A DNA stretch of 64,000 nucleotides, taken from assembly GCA_900208305.1 (NCBI GenBank), contig OAPG01000023.1:1-64000 (forward strand), given 5' to 3'. Below the pieces are notes generated by a model. It worked only from the letters and a program-made list of their open reading frames with translations, did no database searches and had not been told where the DNA came from. The DNA comes from Melanopsichium pennsylvanicum. Lineage: Eukaryota > Basidiomycota > Ustilaginomycetes > Ustilaginales. A program made the position numbers and the translations under genes. Positions 19,921-30,421 of this stretch are shown here, piece after piece. Position 1 is the first letter of the stretch, and each line of letters starts with the position of its first letter.

Positions 19921-21615
19921 TCAAGCAGCCCTCTCAGTAGCAGAACGAACGTCCGGCCCGGTGTAGGAGCCAGCATTGTCTCCCAGGAGCGGATCAAGCG
20001 TAAGCGTCGAGCCGTTGTACCTGCCCTCGCCTGGCATCGGCGCGCTGGCCTCATCGGCAGATAAGGTCGAATTCATCCCAATGCTGGGCCGTGGGTCCTC
20101 TGAGAATCTATGCAGCGAGCCGCCAAGAGCAGATGTTGACACGCGAGCGGAATTCGAAGTGCGGTCTTGGATGGGCTCGGGCATCATCATTCGACTAACC
20201 ACATTGCCCAAGCCTTCCTGGTGTGAGGTCGGTACAGTTGCAAGGCCAGGCGCGCTGATAACGGCAGCTGTTTCGCTGTCGATCGTCTCACTTGCGCTGA
20301 CACGACGGCCATCAGCTGCAACGCCGTTGATGGAAGCGCTGACGGGGAGCTGCTGGTTGGTGGATCGTTCGTCAATGGTGGTCTGACCGTCGTCAGCGTT
20401 GGCTGTATCCTTCTCGGCTTGTTTAATTGCGGATTCCATGGCGGCTCTTCGCTCACGTGCCTCGTGCGCACTGGTTACAAGGCGAATGAGCTCTGATCGA
20501 AGGGGCTGGCATGCCTCCATGGTGCCTGCGAAAGGGTCTCGTTCGGTGGCATCAGGATCACTAATTCGAGCATAGATGGGGACACTGGCCGTACCAAACA
20601 CGAGCTCAGGCAGCTCTTCCTCGTCTTCATCGTCGAGGGTAGTGTGAATGTCGTTTGCTGCCGTGCTACCTTCTTCGGCACTCATCTTGTTGAAGAAGGC
20701 CTCTCTGCGCGCGTCACCGATACTCTTGGCGGAGGCTGCGGTGCGGAAGCTCTTGATGCTGGCGGTCCGCCTGAGACCGGGTGTAGTGGCGCCCTCCTCC
20801 ACCTCGTCGATCTTGGCCGCTGCGATACCGTCTGTATTCATGGAGCGCTGAGATCGGAGGGTGGCATTGTTGTACTGGCTCGAAGGGAACATGGTACGCT
20901 GAGATGGCATGGCTATCAGAACGGTAATGTTGACGGAAGCGGGTGTACTTGTATCAGGCGTGGTGTCTTTTGCGTTTCCAGGTGGATTTCCAACTGCTTC
21001 GGTGCTGGACCCATTGTGGCACCTGCCTGTAACGGCGTCGTGCTGACTTCCGTCACCGTGGCGCCTTAGGAAAGAGGGAACGTGCAAGCGACGGGTGAAG
21101 CCTCCAGACACCGCTGTTGGTGGGTATGAGAAGCCATGTGTGATGGCGCCTTCACCATCCGCCCCGTCGTTCGAGGCTTCTTTGTCCTGGTTCCTGACTT
21201 TGGGGAAGAGATCAGCATACAGCACGGGAGGCACGGCGGCCGAGATAGGCATGACCGCATCCCAACCCTTGGCTTTCACCTCGGCGTCGTATGCGGCAGG
21301 TCGAAAGTCGTGGGCAATGCGGGCCTCGAGGAGTTTAGGTGGCGTGAGCGTGTCCTCGATCTCCCTAGTCGGGCCGAGCAATCTATCGAAGGGACCTTCG
21401 GGGAGCAACCCGAGGCGACGTAGTCGACGATTGCGCATGATGACCCTCAAGAGGACGAAGCAGACAACAATGACGAAGAGAGCGATGGCTGTGATAGCGA
21501 AAGCGAGAAACGGAACTGGAAGGTTAGGGCCTTGAGACTGGAAGCCACTGGTACTCTGTCTCTTTGCGAAACGATCTGTCCCGCGGCTGAAAAGTCTGAG
21601 AAGTGTGAGGCGATG
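19921..21615 (-). CDS. Single-pass membrane protein of unknown function (5' end unresolved)
   Basis: Open frame of about 565 residues from the likely splice acceptor at 21616. It has one strong membrane helix near its start (NLPVPFLAFAITAIALFVIVV), a basic stop-transfer segment, and a long hydrophilic Ser/Thr/Asp-rich tail. There is no ATG at the start of the frame. The sequence just upstream looks like intron (CCACCACCAG and CTTCTCAG acceptors on the minus strand). Two readings fit. It may be the membrane anchor and cytosolic tail of the GILT-like gene immediately upstream, which has a phase-compatible GTGAGT donor at 21943. Or it may be a separate gene with a short first exon starting near 21848. 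I do not recognise the tail. RNA evidence would decide. Confidence 0.6.
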   Translation of the reverse strand, partial: HRLTLLRLFSRGTDRFAKRQSTSGFQSQGPNLPVPFLAFAITAIALFVIVVCFVLLRVIMRNRRLRRLGLLPEGPFDRLLGPTREIEDTLTPPKLLEARIAHDFRPAAYDAEVKAKGWDAVMPISAAVPPVLYADLFPKVRNQDKEASNDGADGEGAITHGFSYPPTAVSGGFTRRLHVPSFLRRHGDGSQHDAVTGRCHNGSSTEAVGNPPGNAKDTTPDTSTPASVNITVLIAMPSQRTMFPSSQYNNATLRSQRSMNTDGIAAAKIDEVEEGATTPGLRRTASIKSFRTAASAKSIGDARREAFFNKMSAEEGSTAANDIHTTLDDEDEEELPELVFGTASVPIYARISDPDATERDPFAGTMEACQPLRSELIRLVTSAHEARERRAAMESAIKQAEKDTANADDGQTTIDERSTNQQLPVSASINGVAADGRRVSASETIDSETAAVISAPGLATVPTSHQEGLGNVVSRMMMPEPIQDRTSNSARVSTSALGGSLHRFSEDPRPSIGMNSTLSADEASAPMPGEGRYNGSTLTLDPLLGDNAGSYTGPDVRSATERAA

Positions 21616-21844
21616 CTGGTGGTGGGGAAAGAGACGAAAATGGGAAGATGTACTAACCAATGATCAGTGTCTGTGACGGCAAAGGCGGACAAGGACAAGG
21701 ACAATACACGAAAATCGGATATGCAAGGAGATCAGAGATGGAAAACAGGGTAAAGAGGGTGGGTTGAGCTGCTGCACAATAACTATACCAATGAGGTGCT
21801 GTGGGCGAATCGCAGGCAACCCGTTTCCAACAAGATCAAGCCGG

Positions 21845-22873
21845 TCATGATGAACAACCTTGCCTGAGGAACAGAGATGAGGAAGGTAGAAGATCAAGAT
21901 GGGCGAAACGAGGAGAGATGGGCTGGAGTGTTGGTCTACTCACAAATGCGCTTGGCGGAGTGCTGGATCCAGAAATGGGATTGTTGAAACCGCTGTTGTC
22001 TGTTGCGGATGGAGAAGACTGCCTTTTAACGAGCTTGCTGGCTGCGTTTGGGATCGTTTTGGTCGACTGAAGACCGGCGTTCTTCTTGGCCCAGATGCGT
22101 TCGATCTCTGCGATAAAGTTGGCGGGCTCGTGACCGAGGTCACAATCCCTCCAAGCACCTCCGTCTCTGACGCACTTTTTTCCATTCTCAAAGACGACCG
22201 TGCAGGAGGTTCGCAGATTGTGTTGCTTTGAGGCCTGTACGCTGTGTTGGAGCAGCTTGCGACCTTGCTTGCCGTGAACACACTTTGCGATACCGTCTTC
22301 GTCCCAAGAAGGCCCATCGACTACCTTGAGGCATCTGTGTGCAAGCTCTTCCTGACCAATCTTGGAAAGACCTGCGAAATTTTGGCATTGCAAGAAGTTC
22401 CACCACTTCTTCTGTGCAGCGCTTGGGCTTAGGTCAAAGTCTTCGCCTGCACGAACAGGATTGAGCGCACTTTGAACGCAAAGTTGCTGAATGTTGCCGG
22501 CGCACTCTTGGTCGCCATGCATACACGAAGTTCCATACCTTGTGTGCTTGTCGAGGGAGCCGATGTAGCTCATTGTGAGGCGGGTCTTGGCGTTGACACG
22601 GTCGAGGACCTTGTCGAAGGCGGCTTCGCACGCGAGTGCATCGGGGCATCTGGACATGACGGCAAGGGTGACGTTGACCCGCTGCGCGCCCAATGCATCA
22701 TACGAATCTGAGGATGCGTGTGGTGATAGGAAAGGCGATTGTGAGCTGCGAGCGAGATTTGAGGTGACTGGGCTGGCGATCGCTACGATTGATGCCATCA
22801 AGCTTATCATGAGGTACGTGACAAGGGGGGACGCGGATGGGCGCCATCCCGTCTTTGATGTTGATGTCGACAT
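21845..22873 (-). CDS. GILT-type thiol reductase-like secretory protein
   Basis: 342 residues if unspliced at the 3' end; ATG at 22873. A hydrophobic signal or anchor segment lies at about residues 16-37. The family signature of gamma-interferon-inducible lysosomal thiol reductases is present as C-M-H-G-D-Q-E-C-A-G-N-I-Q-Q-L-C at residues 117-132 (consensus CQHGx2ECx2Nx4C). The redox centre reads R-C-P-D-A at 75-79, so the second cysteine of the CXXC motif is replaced by Ala79, with the next cysteine at 82. Later cysteines (LQCQNF, AHRCLK, RTSCTVV, KKCVRD, WRDCDLG) match the disulfide-rich body. Reductase activity is therefore uncertain. A GTGAGT donor at 21943 lies in frame after PPSAF, so the last 30 or so residues may be intronic and the gene may continue into 19921-21615. 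Confidence 0.78.
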   Translation of the reverse strand: MSTSTSKTGWRPSASPLVTYLMISLMASIVAIASPVTSNLARSSQSPFLSPHASSDSYDALGAQRVNVTLAVMSRCPDALACEAAFDKVLDRVNAKTRLTMSYIGSLDKHTRYGTSCMHGDQECAGNIQQLCVQSALNPVRAGEDFDLSPSAAQKKWWNFLQCQNFAGLSKIGQEELAHRCLKVVDGPSWDEDGIAKCVHGKQGRKLLQHSVQASKQHNLRTSCTVVFENGKKCVRDGGAWRDCDLGHEPANFIAEIERIWAKKNAGLQSTKTIPNAASKLVKRQSSPSATDNSGFNNPISGSSTPPSAFVSRPTLQPISPRFAHLDLLPSSSLFLRQGCSS

Positions 22874-23694
22874 TTGGGGTAGCGGATCGGTAAAGATATC
22901 TAAGAGCGATAGCCCGGAGATATTCGAGAGGGTCTTATGAGCTCATGGAAAGGGCTTTGAGGTGGATTGTAAATTACGTTGATTGAGCGCGATGGCAGTT
23001 GGATGATAGGGTCGAACCTGCAATGGAGATCTGTGTGACGGTCAGACTTAAGAGCTGAGTATGATTGACTGGTCGTGTGAGATCGAGACCTGTGTTATGG
23101 TCGAGAATGGAACGATCAAAATGAGGGCGAGGTAGACGGTGGGGCTGGGTGGTTGGGGTGTACCAAGAGGTTGAGGAGAAACGAAAGAAGCGAGTGAAAG
23201 CCGACAAGGGCCTGCTCATGTGAGCCAGACCGACTGACTTTAGTACACTGTGCTGTGCAGTACTACTGTATCAGCCCACTCTGCTTGCCGCCTGAGCTGC
23301 ACAGCCTGACAGACACGACGTCTAGCTAAGCAGCTCGAGTCGACCCATTTCGGTGCATCGGCCTCTCGCTTGAAAAGCAAGGTTAGCAAGGTTCGCTCGA
23401 GCAGTAACCTCGGTTTTCAATCGAGCGACGGGCAATTGTGCGTGCCTCGGTGACTGGAAATTCAAAATCGGCTGAGTCAACTACAGCGCGTACACTATTG
23501 TCTGAGGCCGAGGTCATATTTTATTGCAAATATCTATAATAGACACAGTCTAACATCTTGCTTGAAAATTTCCCATGCATGGCGTTCTTCGGATAGATCC
23601 GTTGTCGTCATGATCCGAGAGCCATGGAGCAGAGACCCTGAGCACCATCGCCTTGAATTTCGGGCTGTCTCGAGAATCTCCCTGCAAATCCCCA

Positions 23695-23736
<42 letters not shown>

Positions 23737-23924
23737 CTGTCCATGTGCCATGTGATCACATGGCTCTGACTCGACCTCCATCGGCACAGACTTGAGTCAC
23801 CACTCGTATCACTACAAGATATCCACAGGAAACTAAACGTGTGACACTCGTGACAACAACGCCTTTTACCCCTTCCGACTTGGTCAAAAATCCGATAGCA
23901 AAGCGACCAAGATACATTTCAGAA
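22874..23924. other. Divergent promoter region with CA microsatellite
   Basis: Upstream region of the GILT-like gene (leftward) and the thioesterase gene (rightward). It contains an uninterrupted AC dinucleotide run at 23701-23735, preceded by an AT-rich TATATA. No supported gene. Confidence 0.5.
23701..23735. repeat. (AC)n microsatellite
   Basis: About 17 uninterrupted AC dinucleotides. It is the longest pure dinucleotide tract in the window and is likely polymorphic between strains. Confidence 0.95.
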
Positions 23925-25530
23925 ATGGTTTGTCCATCTTCATCGATCACCCGCACGCTCCTATGCAGCAGCACTAGAATCAAAGCCCTTTTCCCAAGAT
24001 GCAGTCAACTTCAACGTCGTCTCACACAACAAGCCTCACCTTTGCAAGAAACCAATGCGGTACGAGAGATCCACAAGCTCATGGCCGAGGTTCGAGGTGC
24101 ACATCCGCAAAAGCTCAAACTCAGCATGCCAACACGTCTCGCACCACGTAGAAGCTGGATGAAAGAGATGCAGTCGCAAGCGTTAGCTTCTTCTTCCATC
24201 CCTGCTCAACCGACCATTTCCACCGAACTTCCCGAATCCCTGCTGAAGCCAAAACGTATGCAAGACAGTTACGTCGAACTCTACCTCCCCTTCACCGAAG
24301 ACCCTGAACTGCTGGAAAAATACATCGCCACATCGGGTCTCATCCGTCTCGGCAAGGTTCTTGAAGACCTCGACTCGCTCGCTGGCTCAATCTCCTATCA
24401 ACACGCACTCGGTGGTCGACCCGGCGAAATATCCGCTCCAATCTACATTGTCACCGCTTCAGTCGACCGATTGGATCTTCTAGCGCCACTCACAGCTGAT
24501 GCCAACTATCGCTTGAGCGGACATGTCATCTATGTCGGCTCCTCTTCCATGGAAGTGTTTGTCTCGATTGAACAACTCACCGAGCCCATGCAGCCCAACA
24601 AGATATGTCTCACAGGCCGATTCACCATGGCTGCTCGTAATGCGCACACTTTATCCAGCCAACGCATCGCCCCGCTCATCACCGAGACGGATGCAGAAAT
24701 ATCCCTCTTCGCCATGGGCGAAAACCACAAGAACCGCAAACGAACCGAAGCTGCGTCATCACTCGAAAAAGTACCCCCCAGCAAAGAGGAAGCATTCCTG
24801 CTGCATAGCCAGTACATTCGTGGCCTACATGCAGGAATGTTTGCAACCGACGAGCTGCATGGTCCAGCGATAAAACTCGATCCAGTCCAAAAGCCTGCAG
24901 GTCCGACTTTGGTTCCCGTAAGGACGACAAGTTTAAGTACGACCATGCACATGCATCCACAGCAGAGGAACGTGCATCAAAAGATCTTTGGTGGGTTTTT
25001 GATGAGAAGTGCGTACGAGTTGGCTTGGATGGCCTCGGCTTCGTTTGTCAATCGTCATGTCCACTTCTTATCCCTGGATGCGCTCAGTTTTCACGCACCA
25101 GTACCCATTGGTGCCATGCTCCAGTTGTCTTCGCAAATTGCGTATACTTCGGAGCCGGAACAGCATCCTCAGCGGCATACAATTGCAGGTGTAACGGTTC
25201 TTGCTCAAGTGGTGGATTTGGAAACTGGGGAAAGGAAAACGAGCAATACCGTAAGTCACATTTCCTCACTCTCCCCTCTGATACATTACCTTTCAATTCT
25301 AAGGAAAAAAGTGAGACCTGACAACAACCTTGATCCCGTTTCCTTGCTCGGCACATTGTGTGACCAAGTAGTTCCATTTCAGCTTCGACCTAGGTACAAC
25401 GGATCGTCAAGTTCTGCCACAGACCTACAAGGAAGCCATGGAGTTCATCGAAGGCAAACGGAGGGTCGAGATCGGTGCAGAGATGCGACGTCTTTATCAA
25501 GAGCCTTCGGCCAAAAAGCCACACGCATAA
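23925..25530 (+). CDS. Mitochondrial acyl-CoA thioesterase, ACOT9-like
   Basis: Double hotdog-fold thioesterase that hydrolyses acyl-CoA to free acid and CoA. Exons 23925-25250 and 25372-25530 (121-base intron, GTAAGT...GTAG) encode 494 residues. The first ATG in frame opens a Ser/Arg/Leu-rich presequence free of acidic residues, as for mitochondrial import. Hotdog 1 covers roughly residues 115-265 (ELYLPFTEDPELLEKY, GLIRLGKVLEDLDSLAGSISYQHA). Hotdog 2 begins around 335 with TTMHMHPQQRNVHQKIFGGFLMR, typical of the family, followed by FLSLDALSFHAPVPIGAMLQL. Splicing joins SNT to FHFSFDLG in frame; the nearer TTTCAG acceptor would break the frame. It is convergent with ATG1, with 195 bases between stop codons. 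Confidence 0.9.
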
Positions 25531-25725
25531 ACACAAGAATTGCATTTCGAGGTTCCGAACGTGCTTTCAACACGCATGTGATACCACTTGTACAGAGCTT
25601 GGGAGATACTGGAATGTGTGGTGACGATAGATCATTGCATACAGTATGTGCGATGTGAGGTGCATGGATAGCACTCTGAACAGAAAGAAACAAATTGATA
25701 GCATGGTTGTGATAAACTCCCCTTC

Positions 25726-28700
25726 TCATTGAGACGCAGTAGCTGCAGGAGAGGCATTGGAAAGAGGCGAATCCGTCCTGCTTCCTGCTCTTCCCTCGCC
25801 ATCCACGCCACTGCTGGGACTCATTCCCGCGTGGCCTCCTCCGCCGCCAGTGTCGCCGCCGCCAAACTGATCCTGCAGCGCGTTCAAACGTTTGGTTATA
25901 CTTTTGACGTACTTGTCAATCATTAGAATACTCCCTTCACTCAAACTCAACGCATCCTCACCCGGATCCAGCAACGAAGACAGCATGCTACTCGCCGTCT
26001 CGTATGCCAGCAAACAATGCGAAGGATCCCATCCACTTCCTTCCCTGTTGTTCTCGAGCTCGTCTGTAGCTGCTGCTCTGGCGACTTCAACTGCCTTGTC
26101 GAAAATCAGCTTGTCCACCTGCTGTGCTGATTCGGGCAGCTCATTGCATCGAGAGCGAGCAAAATCCGCCTTGTCGTACACTTCGTTGAATCGCGCACGC
26201 AGCCATTGCACCACATCGTTGAGTTCAGCACTGGTGACAGCAGGTGCGCCAGGACGGGACCGCGATTCTATATGCTTCCGAGTGAGCCCAATGGCTCGTT
26301 GCAGAAAGGCAAGACTGCGGACGTACAGCATCAGCGCTTCTGCCTCTGCAGCCTCTGCAGCTACTGGGTCGAGCGCTGATGAGGACGAAGACGAAATAGA
26401 GCTTACGCGCCTTGCCGAGCCTTGAACGCTCGTCCGACCCGGTGAAACGCCAGTGGTGGCCGTCGAAGTATCGAGATCCTGCGAAAGCTGATGCGACCCG
26501 TCCGGGAAAAAGTGAGCCAGCTTGGAATCCGCGAATTCTGACAGTACAAATGCTTTTTGTCCGAGATCTTCCAGCGCATTGAGCAAATTCATCTCCACTT
26601 CGTCGTATGTGTCTGTCGAACGCAGGAAGCCACGCCTCTGTGCTCGTGTCCTCACCAGCGCTGCAGCATCCCTCAAAGATACTCCGGATGGGACGCCAAA
26701 GAGTCGCAGCGAAGCCATGCTGATCGCTTTGGCCAGGGCACTAGATGGACCGCCGCCACCGGTGCCAGGCAGACCAAAGCCAGCAAGCTTCTGGCCGAGC
26801 AGGCTCACCTCCTCCTTCGGAACGGACGATGCTGTTCCTTCCCTGCGAGAAGACTGCGTGCTGGCAGCGGCGTCTCCGGCAGTGATGACCTGGCCGCTTA
26901 GCCGAGTGGAAGGAGATCCCGAGGATGACACGCTGGTGCGACGAGGCATCGAAGAAGGTCTTGCTCCTGGCGGAAGTGCGAATGCCCCTGCCGAAGCTGC
27001 TGCCATTGTGTTGCTTGCGATACGGATGGGTTTTGTGCTGGAAGTTGCTGTCGACGCAGCGGTCGGTGGCGATGCGCCAGACGACCCTGGAACAGCGCCA
27101 GAGCTGAGACGTGACAATCGCGACGGCCGGCGTGAAACGAGCGACATCCTGTTCTGAGGCGAGGAAGCCAACTCATCGGCCAGAGCATTCACCTCGACGT
27201 TGCGCTTTTCGATCATGACGTACTCCTTACCGAGGAAGCTATCTTCGCTGTCTCGCGAGGCTGTTGCGTTGTTAGAAGCGTACACTCCTTCGTCAGGCTC
27301 ATTTGTCAGCAACGACTTGTCGGGAATACCTGGCGAGCTCGGCGATCGAGCTATAGGCGGAGAGGTGCGCTTTCCGGTATCATCTTGCCTAGAAGGCTCG
27401 CCAGTGACATACTTTGCCGAGAAGGCGCGCGGTATTGTCCTCGCAGGCTTAGGAGGGTCACGCGGCGTTTTAAAGGAATCGACTGCCTGCTTTGCTGGCG
27501 ATTTGAGGCTTTCGACTTGCCTGCTACCAGGGCGATCAACCTGCGGAACGCGTTCAGGCTGTGGTGACGATGGTGCTACACCTATCACTGTCTGTTGGCC
27601 AGATCCTTGCGCGGGAGAGTCGATCGACGTCACAGATGCGTCCTTGATACCCGATGTAGGTAGGATGATGCTTCGCTCGCTTCTTTGTAGATCCTCGTAC
27701 TCCTCCACTGCCTGTGGCTGTGCATGAGGGCGAATGAAGGCCTTAAAGTCGCGGATGACGGGACTGGCAAAGAATTCGTCAAAGCTCATGCGGCCGACAG
27801 GGCGTTGACGTAGCAACTGGCGGATGAGCGTCTTGATATCGTCCGAGACAGGATGCGGTGGCGGCAGTGGCGGCTCGCCAAGCTCTTGCCGACGAGTCGC
27901 CTCTCTTGCAAGTGAGCCTGCAGATCTCTCGTCGGGAAACTTGATCCTGTCTTCCCCTCGCTCGATACGCTTGAGCAGTTCAACATGATTGGCAGCCTTG
28001 AAAGGGGGTTTGCCAACGGTCATCTCAAACAGCACTGCGCCGACCGACCAGAGATCTGCCTTGGCATCGTATTTTTCGAATCGAAGAATCTCAGGAGCCA
28101 TGTACAACGGCGATCCGCACAGGGTCTCGGCCAGTGTGTTGACGCTCAAGTGTCGGGCAAAGCCAAAGTCGGCAACCTTCATTTGCGGGATCTCGCGCGG
28201 GTTACCCAGAGCGAGGAAGGCAGCATCTGGGGGCTGAAGCAGCAGGTTTTGTGGCTTGATGTCTCGATGAACAATGTCACGACCACGCATGAACTCGAGT
28301 GCTGCAGCGAGCTGCGTCAAAATGGAGCGAACAATGGTTTCATTGAGTCCGCCGTCTGTTGGATGTGGGTAGTTTGGCTTTTGTGTCTGTGATAGAGAGC
28401 CTGGGTCAGGTAAGCCTGCGCGCACGTAAATGTCGAAACGCTTCTTGATGTACTGCGAGAGATCTCCGGATGCGCAAAAGGCCATAACCAGATAGATCTG
28501 GTGCTCGGTCTTGAGACACTCTTTGAGCTCAACAATGTTGGGATGGCGAATGGCTTTGAGGATGGCAATCTCGCCTTCGAGGTTGTCGAGAAGTTTCGGA
28601 GTTAGCTTTTTGCGAATGACGATCTTGATAGCCACGGGCTCGCGAGGTTGGAGACGATAGCCCTTGTGGACGACGGCAAAGGAGCCTTTGCCGACCTCGT

Positions 28701-28758
28701 CCTCCACAACGAAGTCACCGATCCGTGATTCCTCTCGACCTGTGGAGCTCCTTGACAT
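25726..28758 (-). CDS. ATG1: Autophagy-initiating serine/threonine kinase Atg1
   Basis: ULK1/Atg1 orthologue, 1010 residues, single exon. The kinase phosphorylates autophagy factors and scaffolds the initiation complex with Atg13 and Atg17. The kinase domain starts at once (residues 13 to about 325): G-K-G-S-F-A at 23-28, catalytic K45, H-R-D at 164-166 and D-F-G at 197-199, with a fungal-type insertion in the C-lobe. A Ser/Pro-rich linker follows. A conserved island in it contains Y-V-M-I at 513-516 after an acidic stretch, matching the Atg8-interacting motif of yeast Atg1. The C-terminal 300 residues hold the helical tandem domain (MIT-like) that binds Atg13, from about KLAGFGLPG onward. 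Start placed at the first ATG in frame (MSRSSTGREESRIGDF), close to the kinase domain as usual. Confidence 0.96.
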   Translation of the reverse strand: MSRSSTGREESRIGDFVVEDEVGKGSFAVVHKGYRLQPREPVAIKIVIRKKLTPKLLDNLEGEIAILKAIRHPNIVELKECLKTEHQIYLVMAFCASGDLSQYIKKRFDIYVRAGLPDPGSLSQTQKPNYPHPTDGGLNETIVRSILTQLAAALEFMRGRDIVHRDIKPQNLLLQPPDAAFLALGNPREIPQMKVADFGFARHLSVNTLAETLCGSPLYMAPEILRFEKYDAKADLWSVGAVLFEMTVGKPPFKAANHVELLKRIERGEDRIKFPDERSAGSLAREATRRQELGEPPLPPPHPVSDDIKTLIRQLLRQRPVGRMSFDEFFASPVIRDFKAFIRPHAQPQAVEEYEDLQRSERSIILPTSGIKDASVTSIDSPAQGSGQQTVIGVAPSSPQPERVPQVDRPGSRQVESLKSPAKQAVDSFKTPRDPPKPARTIPRAFSAKYVTGEPSRQDDTGKRTSPPIARSPSSPGIPDKSLLTNEPDEGVYASNNATASRDSEDSFLGKEYVMIEKRNVEVNALADELASSPQNRMSLVSRRPSRLSRLSSGAVPGSSGASPPTAASTATSSTKPIRIASNTMAAASAGAFALPPGARPSSMPRRTSVSSSGSPSTRLSGQVITAGDAAASTQSSRREGTASSVPKEEVSLLGQKLAGFGLPGTGGGGPSSALAKAISMASLRLFGVPSGVSLRDAAALVRTRAQRRGFLRSTDTYDEVEMNLLNALEDLGQKAFVLSEFADSKLAHFFPDGSHQLSQDLDTSTATTGVSPGRTSVQGSARRVSSISSSSSSALDPVAAEAAEAEALMLYVRSLAFLQRAIGLTRKHIESRSRPGAPAVTSAELNDVVQWLRARFNEVYDKADFARSRCNELPESAQQVDKLIFDKAVEVARAAATDELENNREGSGWDPSHCLLAYETASSMLSSLLDPGEDALSLSEGSILMIDKYVKSITKRLNALQDQFGGGDTGGGGGHAGMSPSSGVDGEGRAGSRTDSPLSNASPAATASQ

Positions 28759-30421
28759 TTGATGATGGTGAACTGGGTGCCTTCGAGACGGTTGTAGACT
28801 GGACGGAGGGATGACAACTACCCAAATTCCAGCGAAGAATTGCTTGACAGTGAGAAAGCAGAGCAAGCACCACGCTGCTCAAGCTCAGCTTCTAGTTGAG
28901 GATGATCGAGCTGGTTTCTGCACTGATAGGTCCGGGCTCGATTCGAGCTGGCGCCGGTGATGTGAAACGTGCACGGATGTGGTGATGATCAATGAGCTGA
29001 GATGGAAAAGTTGTCTGACGGGCGAGGCAGTGGATGACGGGATTGTGAGCAACCTTGTCAGGTCCAATGTCGTATCTACACGACTTGGAATGATAAAGAG
29101 AGGAGGCGTTGTGGGGACCGATGGTGGACGCTCTGTGAGCTACCACAGCGGGGATGGCTTACGCTTTCTGTGTTCCAGATGTCAGAGTGGAGTGCTGCTC
29201 AATGTTGTGTCGCAGAGGCTGAGCGACAAGATGCGGATCGCTTTGTCTACTGCTTTATCGAATCAAGAATAGAAGCGCGGTCACAGAGACGATGAGAGAA
29301 GGTAAAGAAATGCCGAGGTCGTCGTTAGAGCGAATTCGGAAAGGATTTCGAAGAGAAGACGGGGAAGCCGTCGTGTTGTGGGCTTCGGTGACGTGTTGGT
29401 TGCGTTTTGCAACGGACAAGGATGATAGTGGTAATGGTGGTGGTGTCCATGAACGGCGTACAAAGAGCTGAACCGGCGCTACTAGTCATGAAGTATTCAC
29501 AGCTCAAAGTTGGTGCATACACGTGCACCATCGCGCAGATCCTTGGCCGCTCACAATCAGTCAAAGCCTACACCTTTGGCTCGCACTCTCATACTATATA
29601 TTTTTTTGTATCGAGCCGTAGATACCCCCACAGTCATTGCTTGATACTATAGGACTCGAGCTGAATGCATCTTGCATCCACTCATTCACACACTCACACG
29701 CGCGCGCGCCAACCGCAACCGCAACCGTAATACAGTAAATTACAATACAGCACAGAGTGTATCGGTGGAGGCTTTAGCCTGAAAAGGTGCAAACTTATGC
29801 AGTTCGGCAGAGCAAGCACGATTCAGGGTCCTGTTGATCTCGCAACTCACTCAGCTAAATGCACGATAGCCATGCCATCGAGGAACTAACGTTGCTTGTT
29901 CTTTGGGTTCACATGAGCCCGCCAGCCCTTTTCAACTACTCACTTAGTGCCACACTCAGTGATTTCGGTGGGGCAGCAAACCGGTACGGCACAGCACACA
30001 GGCGCTGCTAGAAAAAAAAAAGCTGAGTTTATTGGGCTCTGAGGTTGGCTCTCATGCCTCCACTCTGCAACCAATTTCCGCACAATTTCAAGAGTCTGCA
30101 AGAAATGTGATCTCACATTTCTCAAACAAATCGAAATTTCGGGACACGGACCAGGCATGACTGGAAAATTGGTTAGAAAGTTTGTGTTGACACAAAGTGT
30201 TCCTTGGGCTCAGCCAGGAAGAAATTTTGTGGAGTTGGCTTAACGCCGACTCTGTAATACGCTTCTATCAGATGCATTGCCTACACATGTCAATGGCAGC
30301 AAACAGACGGCATTTGGTGCTCAGTCAAACCCGAGTAACTACTACATAAAGCGAGGCTCGCGCTCGCTTGATCTCTCTGCCACATCAATCTCTTGCAAGC
30401 TCCGTCGAATACCATAGCAAG
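28759..30421. other. Divergent intergenic region ATG1-SQT1
   Basis: 1.66 kb upstream of both genes. It contains a CACACTCACACGCGCGCGCG alternating-purine/pyrimidine patch at about 29691-29709 and a short tandem CAACCG repeat after it. Frames in this stretch start at non-ATG codons or resemble nothing. No gene called. Confidence 0.5.

Noticed and set aside
23841..23924. N-terminal extension of the thioesterase gene upstream of ATG 23925
   Set aside because: The frame is open but contains no ATG before 23925, and the mitochondrial presequence begins at that ATG.
26522..27157. A 211-codon open frame on the plus strand
   Set aside because: Antisense to the Ser/Pro-rich linker of ATG1; low-complexity GC-rich codons leave the opposite strand free of stops.
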